In this document: one piece after another, positions 40,814-48,299 of the stretch
How positions within the stretch are numbered: the first letter of the stretch is position 1
Layout of the letters: each line of letters opens with the position of its first letter
Assembly: GCA_028287745.1 (NCBI GenBank)
Contig: JAQBPB010000123.1
Coordinates: 1-48,411, forward strand
DNA: 48,411 nt
Direction: 5' to 3'
Source of the DNA: Chloroflexota bacterium
GTDB lineage: Bacteria; Chloroflexota; Chloroflexia; Chloroheliales; Chloroheliaceae
Translations under genes and position numbers: made by a program
The notes under the pieces: generated by a model
Seen by the model: the letters and a program-made list of their open reading frames with translations, nothing else
Databases searched by the model: none
Told to the model about the DNA's origin: nothing

Positions 40814-41490
40814 AGACTAAATGGTATAATCCTTTCCCTTTCACTGGGTATCCTGTTTGAGAAATTAAATACTTACTCTGGTTAGATTTCTTTAACTTAA
40901 ACTATCCCTACTTATCGTCCTGGCAGGCAGCTAACAGGTCAGGCCAGGTCCGGAAGGCTGAATGATCCGGCTGTGACTTTGTGGGTACTGCCGGATCTGG
41001 TGTCCCAGTAACTGCCGTGAATTGAATTGCATACTCCTATTAAACAAATGACGCCGTGTATTTTTCTAAAGTATCCCCAACCTGGCGCGGTTATTCTTCC
41101 TGGAAATAATTGAAGGTTTAACACACTTTTAAAAAGTTACTCTATATTAGTAGGTTATTAGTGTCAATAGATTTATGTTAGAAAAGGATAAGTATTCACT
41201 ATCAATTGATTAAACTTTTGGGTGCGGTGATGTTACAATAGGAGGACAGTTAATAAGTGAAAATAGTTTCGAAATAAAGAAACCTGGCCGTACTTTACAC
41301 GTATCATTATAATAGAGGCAGAAAACAGAAGTCATGCTGTCAGCGAGTGCCTGGTAACCAGGCCGCACTTTTAGATTGGTACGAAGTGCGATTAAAATGT
41401 TGAGGGGAAGCGTAGCATCTTCAGCCGGATTGATTTCTTTTCCACTCTACCGGCACTTTTTCCCAACTAAAGTTAATGCGGAGTAATAAA
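40814..41490. other. Long intergenic region with possible structured RNA
   Basis: Besides the DUF3105 and membrane-protein promoters, this 677-base gap contains an extended -10 (TGG-TATAAT, -10 at 40825-40830) on the plus strand. An 8-bp dyad (GATCCGGC 40964-40971 with GCCGGATC 40990-40997) and two tandem hairpins (41350-41362 and 41364-41390) also lie here. No reading frame is convincing. Confidence 0.45.
41308..41313 (+). promoter_or_regulatory. Probable -10 box of the two-helix protein gene
   Basis: A perfect TATAAT whose -35 region (TGGCCG) is poor, so an activator may be needed. The predicted transcript would carry a leader of about 170 bases with two hairpins. Confidence 0.4.
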
Positions 41491-42198
41491 ATGAATCGAC
41501 CTGACCAGCAAAACGAAGCAAATCGCTCTAATCAAATTTACCAGCAAAACCAATCAACTCAGGTGAATCGGATGAACCCGGCGGCTGAATTCTGGCCGCC
41601 GCCGCCTGGCTTCCCTTCGAACTATACCGGTATAGGCGTTACCGCAATCAGTGTTGGCTCGGTCAAACAAAAAAAGCCTATAACCTGGCCGTTGATAATT
41701 GGGCTTATTTCGCTGGTGATTGTGGTTCTGGGGACCATCGGCGCTTTTTCGGAACAATCCAAAGTAACAAGGGATTTGGACCAGGATGCCCGAGCTAACC
41801 CCCTCGTTGAAATCGGTTCAGGCACGCTTGAACAGCCCGAGGATGCGGTCTTTAATATGACTGTTAACGGTAATGTCCTCAAACTTTCCGACCAGTTGTA
41901 TACCGGCCTGACGGGCGATATAGACGCGGCCGGGGCAGCATCCCCGTATTATATTTTGGCGGCCTATTTGCCATCGACCAAGCAGGTTGTTGAGACGCAA
42001 ATTTACGATAAAGAAGGCGGCAAACTGCTGGCTAATTTCACCGACTTTCCCGATTCCAGGACGGGTTACAAACCTTCTCTGGCGGGCCTGTATTCCGATG
42101 CCAGCTTTAACTTTGGTTTTACCCTTTTCATTATGGCGTTGCTGCTGATTGTGGTGGCGTTCTGTGGCCGCGTGGTATTTAAACGGCTCAAGGACTAG
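41491..42198 (+). CDS. Two-helix membrane protein with Asn/Gln-rich N-terminus
   Basis: The protein has 235 residues from the ATG at 41491, chosen because GGAG lies 8 bases upstream; an ATG at 41476 has no ribosome site. The N-terminal about 55 residues are rich in Asn, Gln and Pro. Membrane helices lie at about 66-84 and 204-226. Between them is an extracytoplasmic region of about 115 residues with no recognised family. The topology resembles sensor or scaffold proteins, but no known domain is visible. It ends at a strong terminator. Confidence 0.8.
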   Translation: MNRPDQQNEANRSNQIYQQNQSTQVNRMNPAAEFWPPPPGFPSNYTGIGVTAISVGSVKQKKPITWPLIIGLISLVIVVLGTIGAFSEQSKVTRDLDQDARANPLVEIGSGTLEQPEDAVFNMTVNGNVLKLSDQLYTGLTGDIDAAGAASPYYILAAYLPSTKQVVETQIYDKEGGKLLANFTDFPDSRTGYKPSLAGLYSDASFNFGFTLFIMALLLIVVAFCGRVVFKRLKD

Positions 42199-42304
42199 GC
42201 TATTTTGTTAGAAGGTCAAAGGTTGCCGGAGAAATAAGAGTGAGGCCGGGAGTTCGCCGGTAAAGCAGATACTGGGGGCGGTTAGAGTTTACATTTAGAA
42301 CTGG

Positions 42305-42344
42305 ACGGGTAACGGAGAGGCTTCTCCGTTACCCGTTTTATTTT
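42305..42344. terminator. Strong intrinsic terminator
   Basis: A perfect 14-bp stem (ACGGGTAACGGAGA with TCTCCGTTACCCGT) and 4-base loop, followed on the plus strand by TTTATTTTT. It ends the transcript of the gene at 41491 and touches the stop codon of the convergent minus-strand gene. Confidence 0.92.
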
Positions 42345-42853
42345 TAGCGGCCGCGTTTACCGGCTTTTGCTATAAAGAACCCGCCGGATACGATTAAGGT
42401 TAGCAATATCAGGGCAATCACGGCCAGGGATGCCATGTTATCGCTAATGCTGCCAGCGGAACTACCCCCCAGGCCGGATGCAGGGACACCAACGCCGCCC
42501 TGACCCCCAATAGTGGGCGTGGCAACTGCTCCGCCTACCGTCGCAGCCGCAGTAGTCACGGCCGAGGTGGTTACAGCGGCAGTCGTTACGGCAACGGTCG
42601 TGACCGGGGCAGTGGTAACGGCGGCAGTAGTCGTAACGGGTGCAGTCGTTACAGCCGCAGTGGTCGTAACCGGGGCAGTCGTTACAGCGGCAGTCGTTGT
42701 AACCGGGGCAGTAGTCGCCACCGTCGCGGTTGGGGTGGCGGTGGCCTGGGCAGAAACTGTTTTAGAGTTAACCGCGATTAAGGCCAGTAATCCAATCAGG
42801 CCAACCAGCAGGGTGGCAAAGCCAAGTAATCTAATTTTCGGCATACTTTTCAC
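42344..42853 (-). CDS. Exported Thr-rich repeat protein with C-terminal anchor
   Basis: The protein has about 170 residues from a GTG at 42853 with AAAGGAG 5 bases upstream. A longer frame from 42895 lacks a ribosome site. A signal peptide (about 1-36, ending SAQA) is followed by a low-complexity region of 11-residue units, A-P-V-T-T-T-A-A-V-T-T. It ends with GVPASGLGG, one hydrophobic helix (about 140-160) and a basic tail (KAGKRGR). The Thr-rich stretch is a likely O-glycosylation or wall-spanning spacer, and the C-terminus is shared with the CHRD-like protein at 355-930. There is no enzymatic domain. Confidence 0.82.
   Translation of the reverse strand: MKSMPKIRLLGFATLLVGLIGLLALIAVNSKTVSAQATATPTATVATTAPVTTTAAVTTAPVTTTAAVTTAPVTTTAAVTTAPVTTVAVTTAAVTTSAVTTAAATVGGAVATPTIGGQGGVGVPASGLGGSSAGSISDNMASLAVIALILLTLIVSGGFFIAKAGKRGR
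42551..42709 (-). repeat. 33-base tandem repeats coding for Thr-rich units
   Basis: Three near-identical and about two degenerate copies of a 33-base unit encode A-P-V-T-T-T-A-A-V-T-T. Copy number could vary by slippage and change the length of the exported spacer. Confidence 0.8.
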
Positions 42854-43414
42854 AAATACTCCTTTCGACTTCTCAATGCAGTATTTTGTAAGCAAGCTTT
42901 AGGCAAATGCCTGATTTTGCCAGGGCTACCGTTCAATTCATCGGGGCAGTTTGAACGGCAAAGTGAATCGCTTTATCCCGATAACTTTTACCTGTCCTGT
43001 ATTTTTTTGAAGGTGAGTCAGGCCGGTTTGCGGGTGACTGTTAATAAAAAGTGTTCTCCGGGCAAAAAATTCCCCTGAAGAAAGAATCTTTAGAAAGTTA
43101 TAAAGCCGATTTCAATTATTAGAAATAATGAGGCTGGTAGTGGATTAGTGCCATGATAGTGATGTGGCAGTGGCTAAAAAGTAAATGGTTTATAGGAAGC
43201 GTGGTTGCCTATAGCCAGGATTCCGGGTTAAGGTTTATTCAATAGGCAGAATAAAAATTAGCCCTTTTTTAATATAACCCTAAAGTTTAAATTTATCGTT
43301 GGACTATTATCTAATAATTTAGACTAATCCTGGTTTTATTTTAGCTTAAGGTGGCCGGGGTTGTTTTATCTTTTAAAGATTTGCCTTAAACCTTTTAGCC
43401 CGGTGACTTTCATT
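42854..43414. other. Intergenic region with one long-spaced dyad
   Basis: The 561-base region holds no convincing gene. An 8-bp inverted repeat with 14-base spacer (CCGTTCAA 42929-42936 with TTGAACGG 42951-42958) lies about 76-105 bases upstream of the Thr-rich protein start and may be an operator. No terminator is clear after the histidine kinase stop. Confidence 0.5.
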
Positions 43415-45058
43415 TTAACCTTCTTCTTCTTGTACTTTTTCACCGGGCAAGCGTACTTCAAAGGTCGCGCCTTGTCCTGGTTGGCTGTGGACTGCCGCGC
43501 TGCCCCGGTGCGCCTCGGCCACCCATTTAACAATTGCCAGTCCCAGCCCGCTGCCCCGCGCCGGTTCTTCGGAAAGGATTTTACCGCTATTTCCAGCTGT
43601 CACAACCGCTGTGCTGCGAGAGTTTTCGGCCTGGTAAAAGCGGTCGAACAGGTGCGGTTGGTGTTCGGGCGCAATACCGGGCCCGTTGTCGGTCACCCGC
43701 AACCAGGCCCAGGTCTGGCGGTCGTTATCGTGGCTATAACCGGTTTCCACCCGGACGCTATCCCCCGTCCCGGCCGTATACTTGATGGCATTCTCGACCA
43801 GGTTCGCCAGCAACCGGGTCAGATAATGGCGGTCCCCGCTGACCAGTACTTCGGGCAACTCGCCGGTCCGCAGCGTAATACCCTGCTGGGCGGCCAGGGG
43901 CGCCAGGCGTTCGACAACCTCCAGAGACAGGTCACTCAGGTCCAACTGTTCGGTATTCAGGGTGGCCTGGCCGGCATCGGCCCGGGCCAGGATCAGCAAA
44001 TCCTCGACCAGTTGCGTCATATAGTCGTTTTCAACCCGGATAACCCATAGGGCTTTTTCGTATTCTTCCGGGGAGCGCTGGCGGGCCAGCGCCCGGCTGA
44101 CTTCCAGGTTTATGATGGTCAAAGGGGTGCGCAGTTCGTGGCTGGCATCGGCGGTGAACTGGCGCTGGCGCTCGAAAGCGGCCTGCAGGCGGCTCAACAT
44201 CCCATCGAAAGTCCCGGCCAGTTCGCCGATTTCGTCCTGGCGCTTGCTGTTCAGGCGGCGGCTCAGGTCGGTTTCGCTGATATTGCGGGCGGTACGGGTG
44301 ATATCGCTGACCGGGCTCATGGCCCGACTTGCCAGCCAGTAGCCCCCTGCCGCCGCCAGGGTCAGCGTGACCGCCCCGGTGAGCAGCAGGGCTAACAGCA
44401 AGACGCGCAGGGTAGCGGCCCCTTCCCAGGGCAGCCCGACAAAAACGGTCCCGACCAGCCGGTTATTTTTCTGGATCGGGTAGATATAAACCCGGTAATC
44501 CTGGCTGGCCTGTCCGGACGAGGTGGCCGTAAAGACCGCGAAACGGCCTTCCGGGGTGCCGGTATCCGCCAGGGCGGTCAGGCGGTTGAGCTGGCTTTTA
44601 TCCAGCGCGCCGAGGGACTGCGTTAGCTGCCCCTGCGGGTCCACCAGGGCCACTGTAAACTTGCCCTGCATAAGACCTTCGATTAGCGGGACGCCCTGTA
44701 GCTGGCTGACAATCGGGTCGGGTAATTTGCGCTGGAAGAATTGGTCTATGAACTGGGTAACCTGGTCCTGTAACTTGAACCCGGCCGATTCGGGGGCCAG
44801 GGCCATCGGGATTTTTTCGGCTATGAATTTTAACTCGGCATCAATCTCGCCGGACAGACTGGCCGCCTCCACCGAGTAGATCACGCTGCCAAAGACCAGG
44901 ACAACCAGCGCCAGGATAATTACATACCACAAACTCAGGCGAAAGCGCACGCTGTGGAACAGGCGCGAGAGCCACCCGGAAAAAGCTGGTTTTGTCGTGG
45001 GCTGCATAATTTTTACCATTACCTGGGCTAGCCGGTTGAATTGCCGGGACGAGAACAT
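43415..45058 (-). CDS. Membrane sensor histidine kinase without adjacent regulator
   Basis: The 547-residue protein has membrane helices at about 41-62 and 217-243, with a periplasmic-type sensor loop of about 155 residues between them. HAMP (about 244-295), a HisKA domain with 'FTADASHELRTPL' (His307 autophosphorylated) and a HATPase domain follow: N-box 'NLVENAIKYT' (Asn423), G1 'DNGPGIAP' (457-464), F-box near 'LFDRFYQAENS', G2 'RGSGLGLAIV' (501-510). An insert of about 20 residues lies between F-box and G2. No response regulator is within the window. The ATG lacks a ribosome site; TATAAG lies 6 bases upstream, so it may be leaderless. In-frame ATGs at 45019 and 45007 are alternatives. Confidence 0.92.
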   Translation of the reverse strand: MFSSRQFNRLAQVMVKIMQPTTKPAFSGWLSRLFHSVRFRLSLWYVIILALVVLVFGSVIYSVEAASLSGEIDAELKFIAEKIPMALAPESAGFKLQDQVTQFIDQFFQRKLPDPIVSQLQGVPLIEGLMQGKFTVALVDPQGQLTQSLGALDKSQLNRLTALADTGTPEGRFAVFTATSSGQASQDYRVYIYPIQKNNRLVGTVFVGLPWEGAATLRVLLLALLLTGAVTLTLAAAGGYWLASRAMSPVSDITRTARNISETDLSRRLNSKRQDEIGELAGTFDGMLSRLQAAFERQRQFTADASHELRTPLTIINLEVSRALARQRSPEEYEKALWVIRVENDYMTQLVEDLLILARADAGQATLNTEQLDLSDLSLEVVERLAPLAAQQGITLRTGELPEVLVSGDRHYLTRLLANLVENAIKYTAGTGDSVRVETGYSHDNDRQTWAWLRVTDNGPGIAPEHQPHLFDRFYQAENSRSTAVVTAGNSGKILSEEPARGSGLGLAIVKWVAEAHRGSAAVHSQPGQGATFEVRLPGEKVQEEEG

Positions 45059-45135
45059 TTATAGCTTATACGCTTGAGGTTAGCCTGTAAACCCCAATTA
45101 TAATCTAACACCGGAAAATGACACCTGGATGACAG

Positions 45136-45193
45136 TTAAAAAGCGGCGGGACCGGACCCAGGCCAAAAGCCCGTTACCAGGTCCGGCCCCGCT
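45136..45193 (-). terminator. Intrinsic terminator of the ABC-F gene
   Basis: A long stem with a few mismatches (arms around 45141-45158 and 45179-45193, GGACC/GGTCC core), followed on the minus strand by TTTTTAA, directly after the ABC-F stop. Confidence 0.8.
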
Positions 45194-45197
45194 CAAC

Positions 45198-46838
45198 TCA
45201 CCCTGACCAGGCGGTTTTTTGCTCGTAATAGTCGGAAAACCCGCCCAGGTAACTAACTAATTCCCCGCCGTCTAGCTCCAAAATCTGGTTACATGTCCGG
45301 TCGAGAAAATAGCGGTCGTGCGAGATGGTCAGCAAGGTGCCATCGAAATTGTTCAAAGCTTCTTCCAGCACTTCGGTTGACGCGATATCCAGGTGATTGG
45401 TCGGTTCGTCCAATAGCAGGCAGTTTACCCCGCTTAACATCAGGCTTGCCAGTTGCAGGCGGCTTTTTTCGCCACCGCTTAACTGCGCGACCGGTTCAAG
45501 TGACTGGCGGTAGCTGAACAGAAAGCGGCCCAGATAGCCGATGGCGTCATTTTCGTACATCGGGCGGAGGCTGCGAATCAGTTCGAGCGGTGTTTTGGTC
45601 TGGTCAAGCGTTTCGTGCTGTTGCGAGTAATAGCCCAGCCTGATGGAAGGGCCAACCCAGACCTCGCCTTCGGTGGCGCTTTCCAGTCCTAAAAGCAGCC
45701 GGAACAGGACCGACTTGCCGCAGCCGTTCGGCCCGACCAGCCCGACCCGGTCGCCGCGCCGGAGTAGAAAATTCAGGTCAACCAGCACCAGGTTTTCGTC
45801 AAAGCTTTTGGAAAGGTGCCGTGCTTCCAGTACTTTCTGGCCGCCGCGCTCTCCCGCCTTGAATTGCAGGCCCATTTTGCGCCGTTCCAGCACCGGGCGG
45901 TCTATTTTGTCCATGCGGTCAAGCTGGCGCTGCTTGTTGCGGGCCTGCTTGATGTGGCGCTCGTTGACCACGATAGAGGCCCACAGCTTGAAACGGGCAA
46001 TAGCTTCTTCCAGTTGTTTGATCTCTTTTTGCTGGGCCACAAAGTCCTGCTTCTGTTTGAGCAGGGCCAGTTCGCGCTGGACCGTATACGAGGAATAGTT
46101 TCCATGGTACAGGGTAATCTGGCTGCTATCCAGTTCGGCAATCAGGGCGATGGTGTCGTCCAACAGGTAGCGGTCGTGCGAAACGATAACGACCGCCCCT
46201 GGGAAGGTTTGCAGCACTTCCTCCAGGCGTTTCTTTCCGGCCAAATCGAGATGGTTGTCCGGTTCATCGGCGAGCAGCAGGTCCGGTTTAGAGATTAAAC
46301 AGCGGGCCAGGCCGACCATCTTGTGCTGCCCACCGCTCAAGAGGGCGACCGGTTGGGCATGTTGCGAAGCTGCCAGGCCCAGCCGTTCCAGGAGGCCCCG
46401 CGCCTCGTTGCGCAGGCGCGGCCCGCCGCTTTCCTCATATTTTTCGAGCAGGGCGGCCTGGTGTTCCAGGGCCTGTCCGAATTTTGCCATGTTGGTGGCA
46501 ATGCCGGGGTCGGCCAGTTGGTTTTCGATAGCTTCAAGCTGGTTTTCGAGTTCCAGTATATGCGGGCAGCCGTTTAAGACTTCATCCAGGGCGGTGGCGG
46601 CCCCATCCCCGGCGTATTCCTGGGGCAAATAGGCCACGCGAGTTCCGTTGCGCAGAATTCTTTCGCCTTTTTTGGGTTGCTCGAAACCGGCCAATATCTT
46701 CAAAAGGCTGGATTTGCCGCCGCCGTTTGGGCCGATCAAGCCGATCTTTCCCCCTTCGTTCAGGCTTAGACTGACTTCATTTAAAATCTGGCGGGTGCCG
46801 TAGCTGAAACTGACGCGTTCCAGGCGAGTGATTAACAT
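45198..46838 (-). CDS. ABC-F family ATPase (ribosome-associated)
   Basis: The 546-residue soluble protein has two ABC domains and no membrane part. Domain 1 has Walker A GPNGGGKS (36-43), signature LSGGQHKM (167-174) and DEPDNHLD (191-198). Domain 2 has Walker A GPNGCGKS (369-376), LSGGEKSR (453-460) and DEPTNHLD (477-484). The charged linker (about 247-328) is the P-site tRNA interaction motif of ABC-F proteins. These act on stalled or antibiotic-bound ribosomes. Resistance or housekeeping subtypes cannot be told apart by eye. GGAG lies 7 bases before the ATG. The leader contains a terminator hairpin 65 bases upstream of the ATG. First-domain DEPD instead of DEPT is a small oddity. Confidence 0.93.
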   Translation of the reverse strand: MLITRLERVSFSYGTRQILNEVSLSLNEGGKIGLIGPNGGGKSSLLKILAGFEQPKKGERILRNGTRVAYLPQEYAGDGAATALDEVLNGCPHILELENQLEAIENQLADPGIATNMAKFGQALEHQAALLEKYEESGGPRLRNEARGLLERLGLAASQHAQPVALLSGGQHKMVGLARCLISKPDLLLADEPDNHLDLAGKKRLEEVLQTFPGAVVIVSHDRYLLDDTIALIAELDSSQITLYHGNYSSYTVQRELALLKQKQDFVAQQKEIKQLEEAIARFKLWASIVVNERHIKQARNKQRQLDRMDKIDRPVLERRKMGLQFKAGERGGQKVLEARHLSKSFDENLVLVDLNFLLRRGDRVGLVGPNGCGKSVLFRLLLGLESATEGEVWVGPSIRLGYYSQQHETLDQTKTPLELIRSLRPMYENDAIGYLGRFLFSYRQSLEPVAQLSGGEKSRLQLASLMLSGVNCLLLDEPTNHLDIASTEVLEEALNNFDGTLLTISHDRYFLDRTCNQILELDGGELVSYLGGFSDYYEQKTAWSG

Positions 46839-46902
46839 CTATTTACTCCTTAAATTTCTTTAAGTGAGCCAGGCAAAACCAGCGGGAAAAAACAGGTAAA
46901 CA

Positions 46903-46938
46903 AAAACGCCGTGGCCTTGCACTGGCCCACGGCGTTTT
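46903..46938 (-). promoter_or_regulatory. Possible attenuator hairpin in the ABC-F leader
   Basis: A 12-bp stem (AAAACGCCGTGG with CCACGGCGTTTT) and 12-base loop is followed on the minus strand by TTTTTGTTT, a good terminator oriented toward the ABC-F gene. The rest of 46839-47311 holds the ABC-F ribosome site and the pirin promoter. A short frame just upstream (about 47071-46970, minus) could be a leader peptide, but its AAGGG is too close to the ATG. Confidence 0.65.
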
Positions 46939-47226
46939 CGAAAATTCCGTTTGTAAGGTGGTTAGTCGGTCAAAAGCCTATCCTTAACCTCACACCCTGG
47001 AAATCGCTCCGAAAAATGGGCACAGTACGACAAGGACACGGCGAAAGTAAACCCTTTCGTGCTAAGACCATCCCTTATGTACAATTTGTTTATAGCGCGA
47101 TCCATTTAACGGTATTCCTGTATTTCTGATTAAAGGCACCTGAAACTGGCACCTGTCAGGTATTTTACCATAGCTTTCTCTAAAGGCAATACCCGGTTAC
47201 AGGTAATCTGGTAGGTTTTTAGTCAC

Positions 47227-47255
47227 TTGACAAGCCCTGAATCCGGTTATATAAT
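47227..47255 (+). promoter_or_regulatory. Perfect consensus promoter of the pirin gene
   Basis: TTGACA (47227-47232), a 17-base spacer and TATAAT (47250-47255), an exact consensus. The predicted start near 47262 leaves a leader of about 50 bases with an AAAAGGAG ribosome site. Confidence 0.9.
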
Positions 47256-47311
47256 TAGCTACATAAAGTAAGTTACTAATAAAAACATAGTTATAGTAAA
47301 AGGAGAATTTA

Positions 47312-48205
47312 ATGAGCTTGATTGTTACGGGTTCTCGCTCGGTATCCCGGGTGATAAATACTGTCCAGATGCGAGAAGGCGCCGGGTTTTTAGTGCGGCG
47401 CCCTTTTCCGACCCAGACCTTAATGGACTTTGATCCATTCCTGTTGTTGGACCACCTGGGGCCGGTGAATTACGGGCCGGGCCAGGCCGTAGGCGCTCCC
47501 GACCACCCGCACCGGGGTTTTGAAACCGTCAGCTACATCCTGGAAGGAAAATGGCAGCATAAAGATTCGCAGGGCAATTCTGGCGTCTTGAGCGGTGGCG
47601 ATGTCCAGTGGATGACCGCCGGGGCCGGAGTAGTCCACTCCGAAATGCCCGAAGATGAATTCTTCCGCACCGGGGGCCGCCTGCACGCTTTCCAGTTGTG
47701 GGTTAACCTGCCGCGTGTTGATAAAATGATCCGCCCGCGCTACCAGGATATCCCGGCAGCCGGGATTCCGGAAGCCTTTACCGAAGATAACCTTGTTAAA
47801 GTACGGGTAATCGCGGGTGAAGCCCTGGGGGTTAAGGCGGTTGTGGATACCCGGACGCCGATAATGTTTTTACATTTTACTTTGCAGCCCGGCGGTAAAG
47901 TTTGCCAGCTGGTCCCGGCCAATTACAACGCCTTCGCGTATGTTATCGATGGGCAGGGCCAGGCGGGCAGCGAAGAAAGGGCCGTCAAAGAAGGCCAGAT
48001 GGTAGCCTTTGCCCAGGATGGGGAAGAAGTGCTGTTGTCGGTATCAGACGAGGCGGAAGCTCCCTTAAATCTGCTCTTGATTGCGGGTGTGCCACTGCAG
48101 GAGCCGGTCGTCCGGTACGGCCCCTTTGTAATGAACACTGAGAAAGAAATCTACCAGGCTATCGCGGATTATAACGCCGGGCGCATGGGGAAGATTGATA
48201 TCTAA
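47312..48205 (+). CDS. Pirin family protein
   Basis: The 297-residue bicupin shows the pirin signature: 'DPFLLLDHLGPVNYGPG' (about 36-52), 'GAPDHPHRGFETVSYILEGK' (about 56-75) with the metal-binding His-x-His, and 'GDVQWMTAGAGVVHSEMPED' (about 90-109) with a further His and Glu. The C-terminal cupin (about 190-285) follows. Pirins bind iron and have been linked to quercetinase activity, redox sensing and regulation; which applies here is unknown. AAGGAG lies 6 bases before the ATG. It is monocistronic with a very strong promoter and terminator, suggesting high expression. Confidence 0.93.
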   Translation: MSLIVTGSRSVSRVINTVQMREGAGFLVRRPFPTQTLMDFDPFLLLDHLGPVNYGPGQAVGAPDHPHRGFETVSYILEGKWQHKDSQGNSGVLSGGDVQWMTAGAGVVHSEMPEDEFFRTGGRLHAFQLWVNLPRVDKMIRPRYQDIPAAGIPEAFTEDNLVKVRVIAGEALGVKAVVDTRTPIMFLHFTLQPGGKVCQLVPANYNAFAYVIDGQGQAGSEERAVKEGQMVAFAQDGEEVLLSVSDEAEAPLNLLLIAGVPLQEPVVRYGPFVMNTEKEIYQAIADYNAGRMGKIDI

Positions 48206-48231
48206 CAATCCGGTAAGCTAGCCTTAAGTTT

Positions 48232-48283
48232 AAAATAAAACTCGCCAGGCCAATCTAATTATTGGCCTGGCGAGTTTTATTTT
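48232..48283. terminator. Very strong bidirectional terminator
   Basis: A perfect 22-bp stem (48232-48253 with 48262-48283) and 8-base loop, flanked by A- and T-rich tracts. It serves the pirin gene and the convergent gene at the right edge. Confidence 0.95.
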
Positions 48284-48299
48284 GAAAGGGCTGGTTTTA

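Noticed and set aside
40938..40998. Possible small SRP RNA (GGTCAGG and AGGTCCGGAAGG present)
   Set aside because: The conserved AGCAGCC that must follow GGAAGG is absent, the two parts are separated by extra bases, and the flanks do not fold into the SRP hairpin. A covariance-model search would settle it.
43361..44050. Long plus-strand frame opposite the histidine kinase
   Set aside because: It mirrors the kinase codons; the kinase has all catalytic motifs while this frame has none and no ribosome site.
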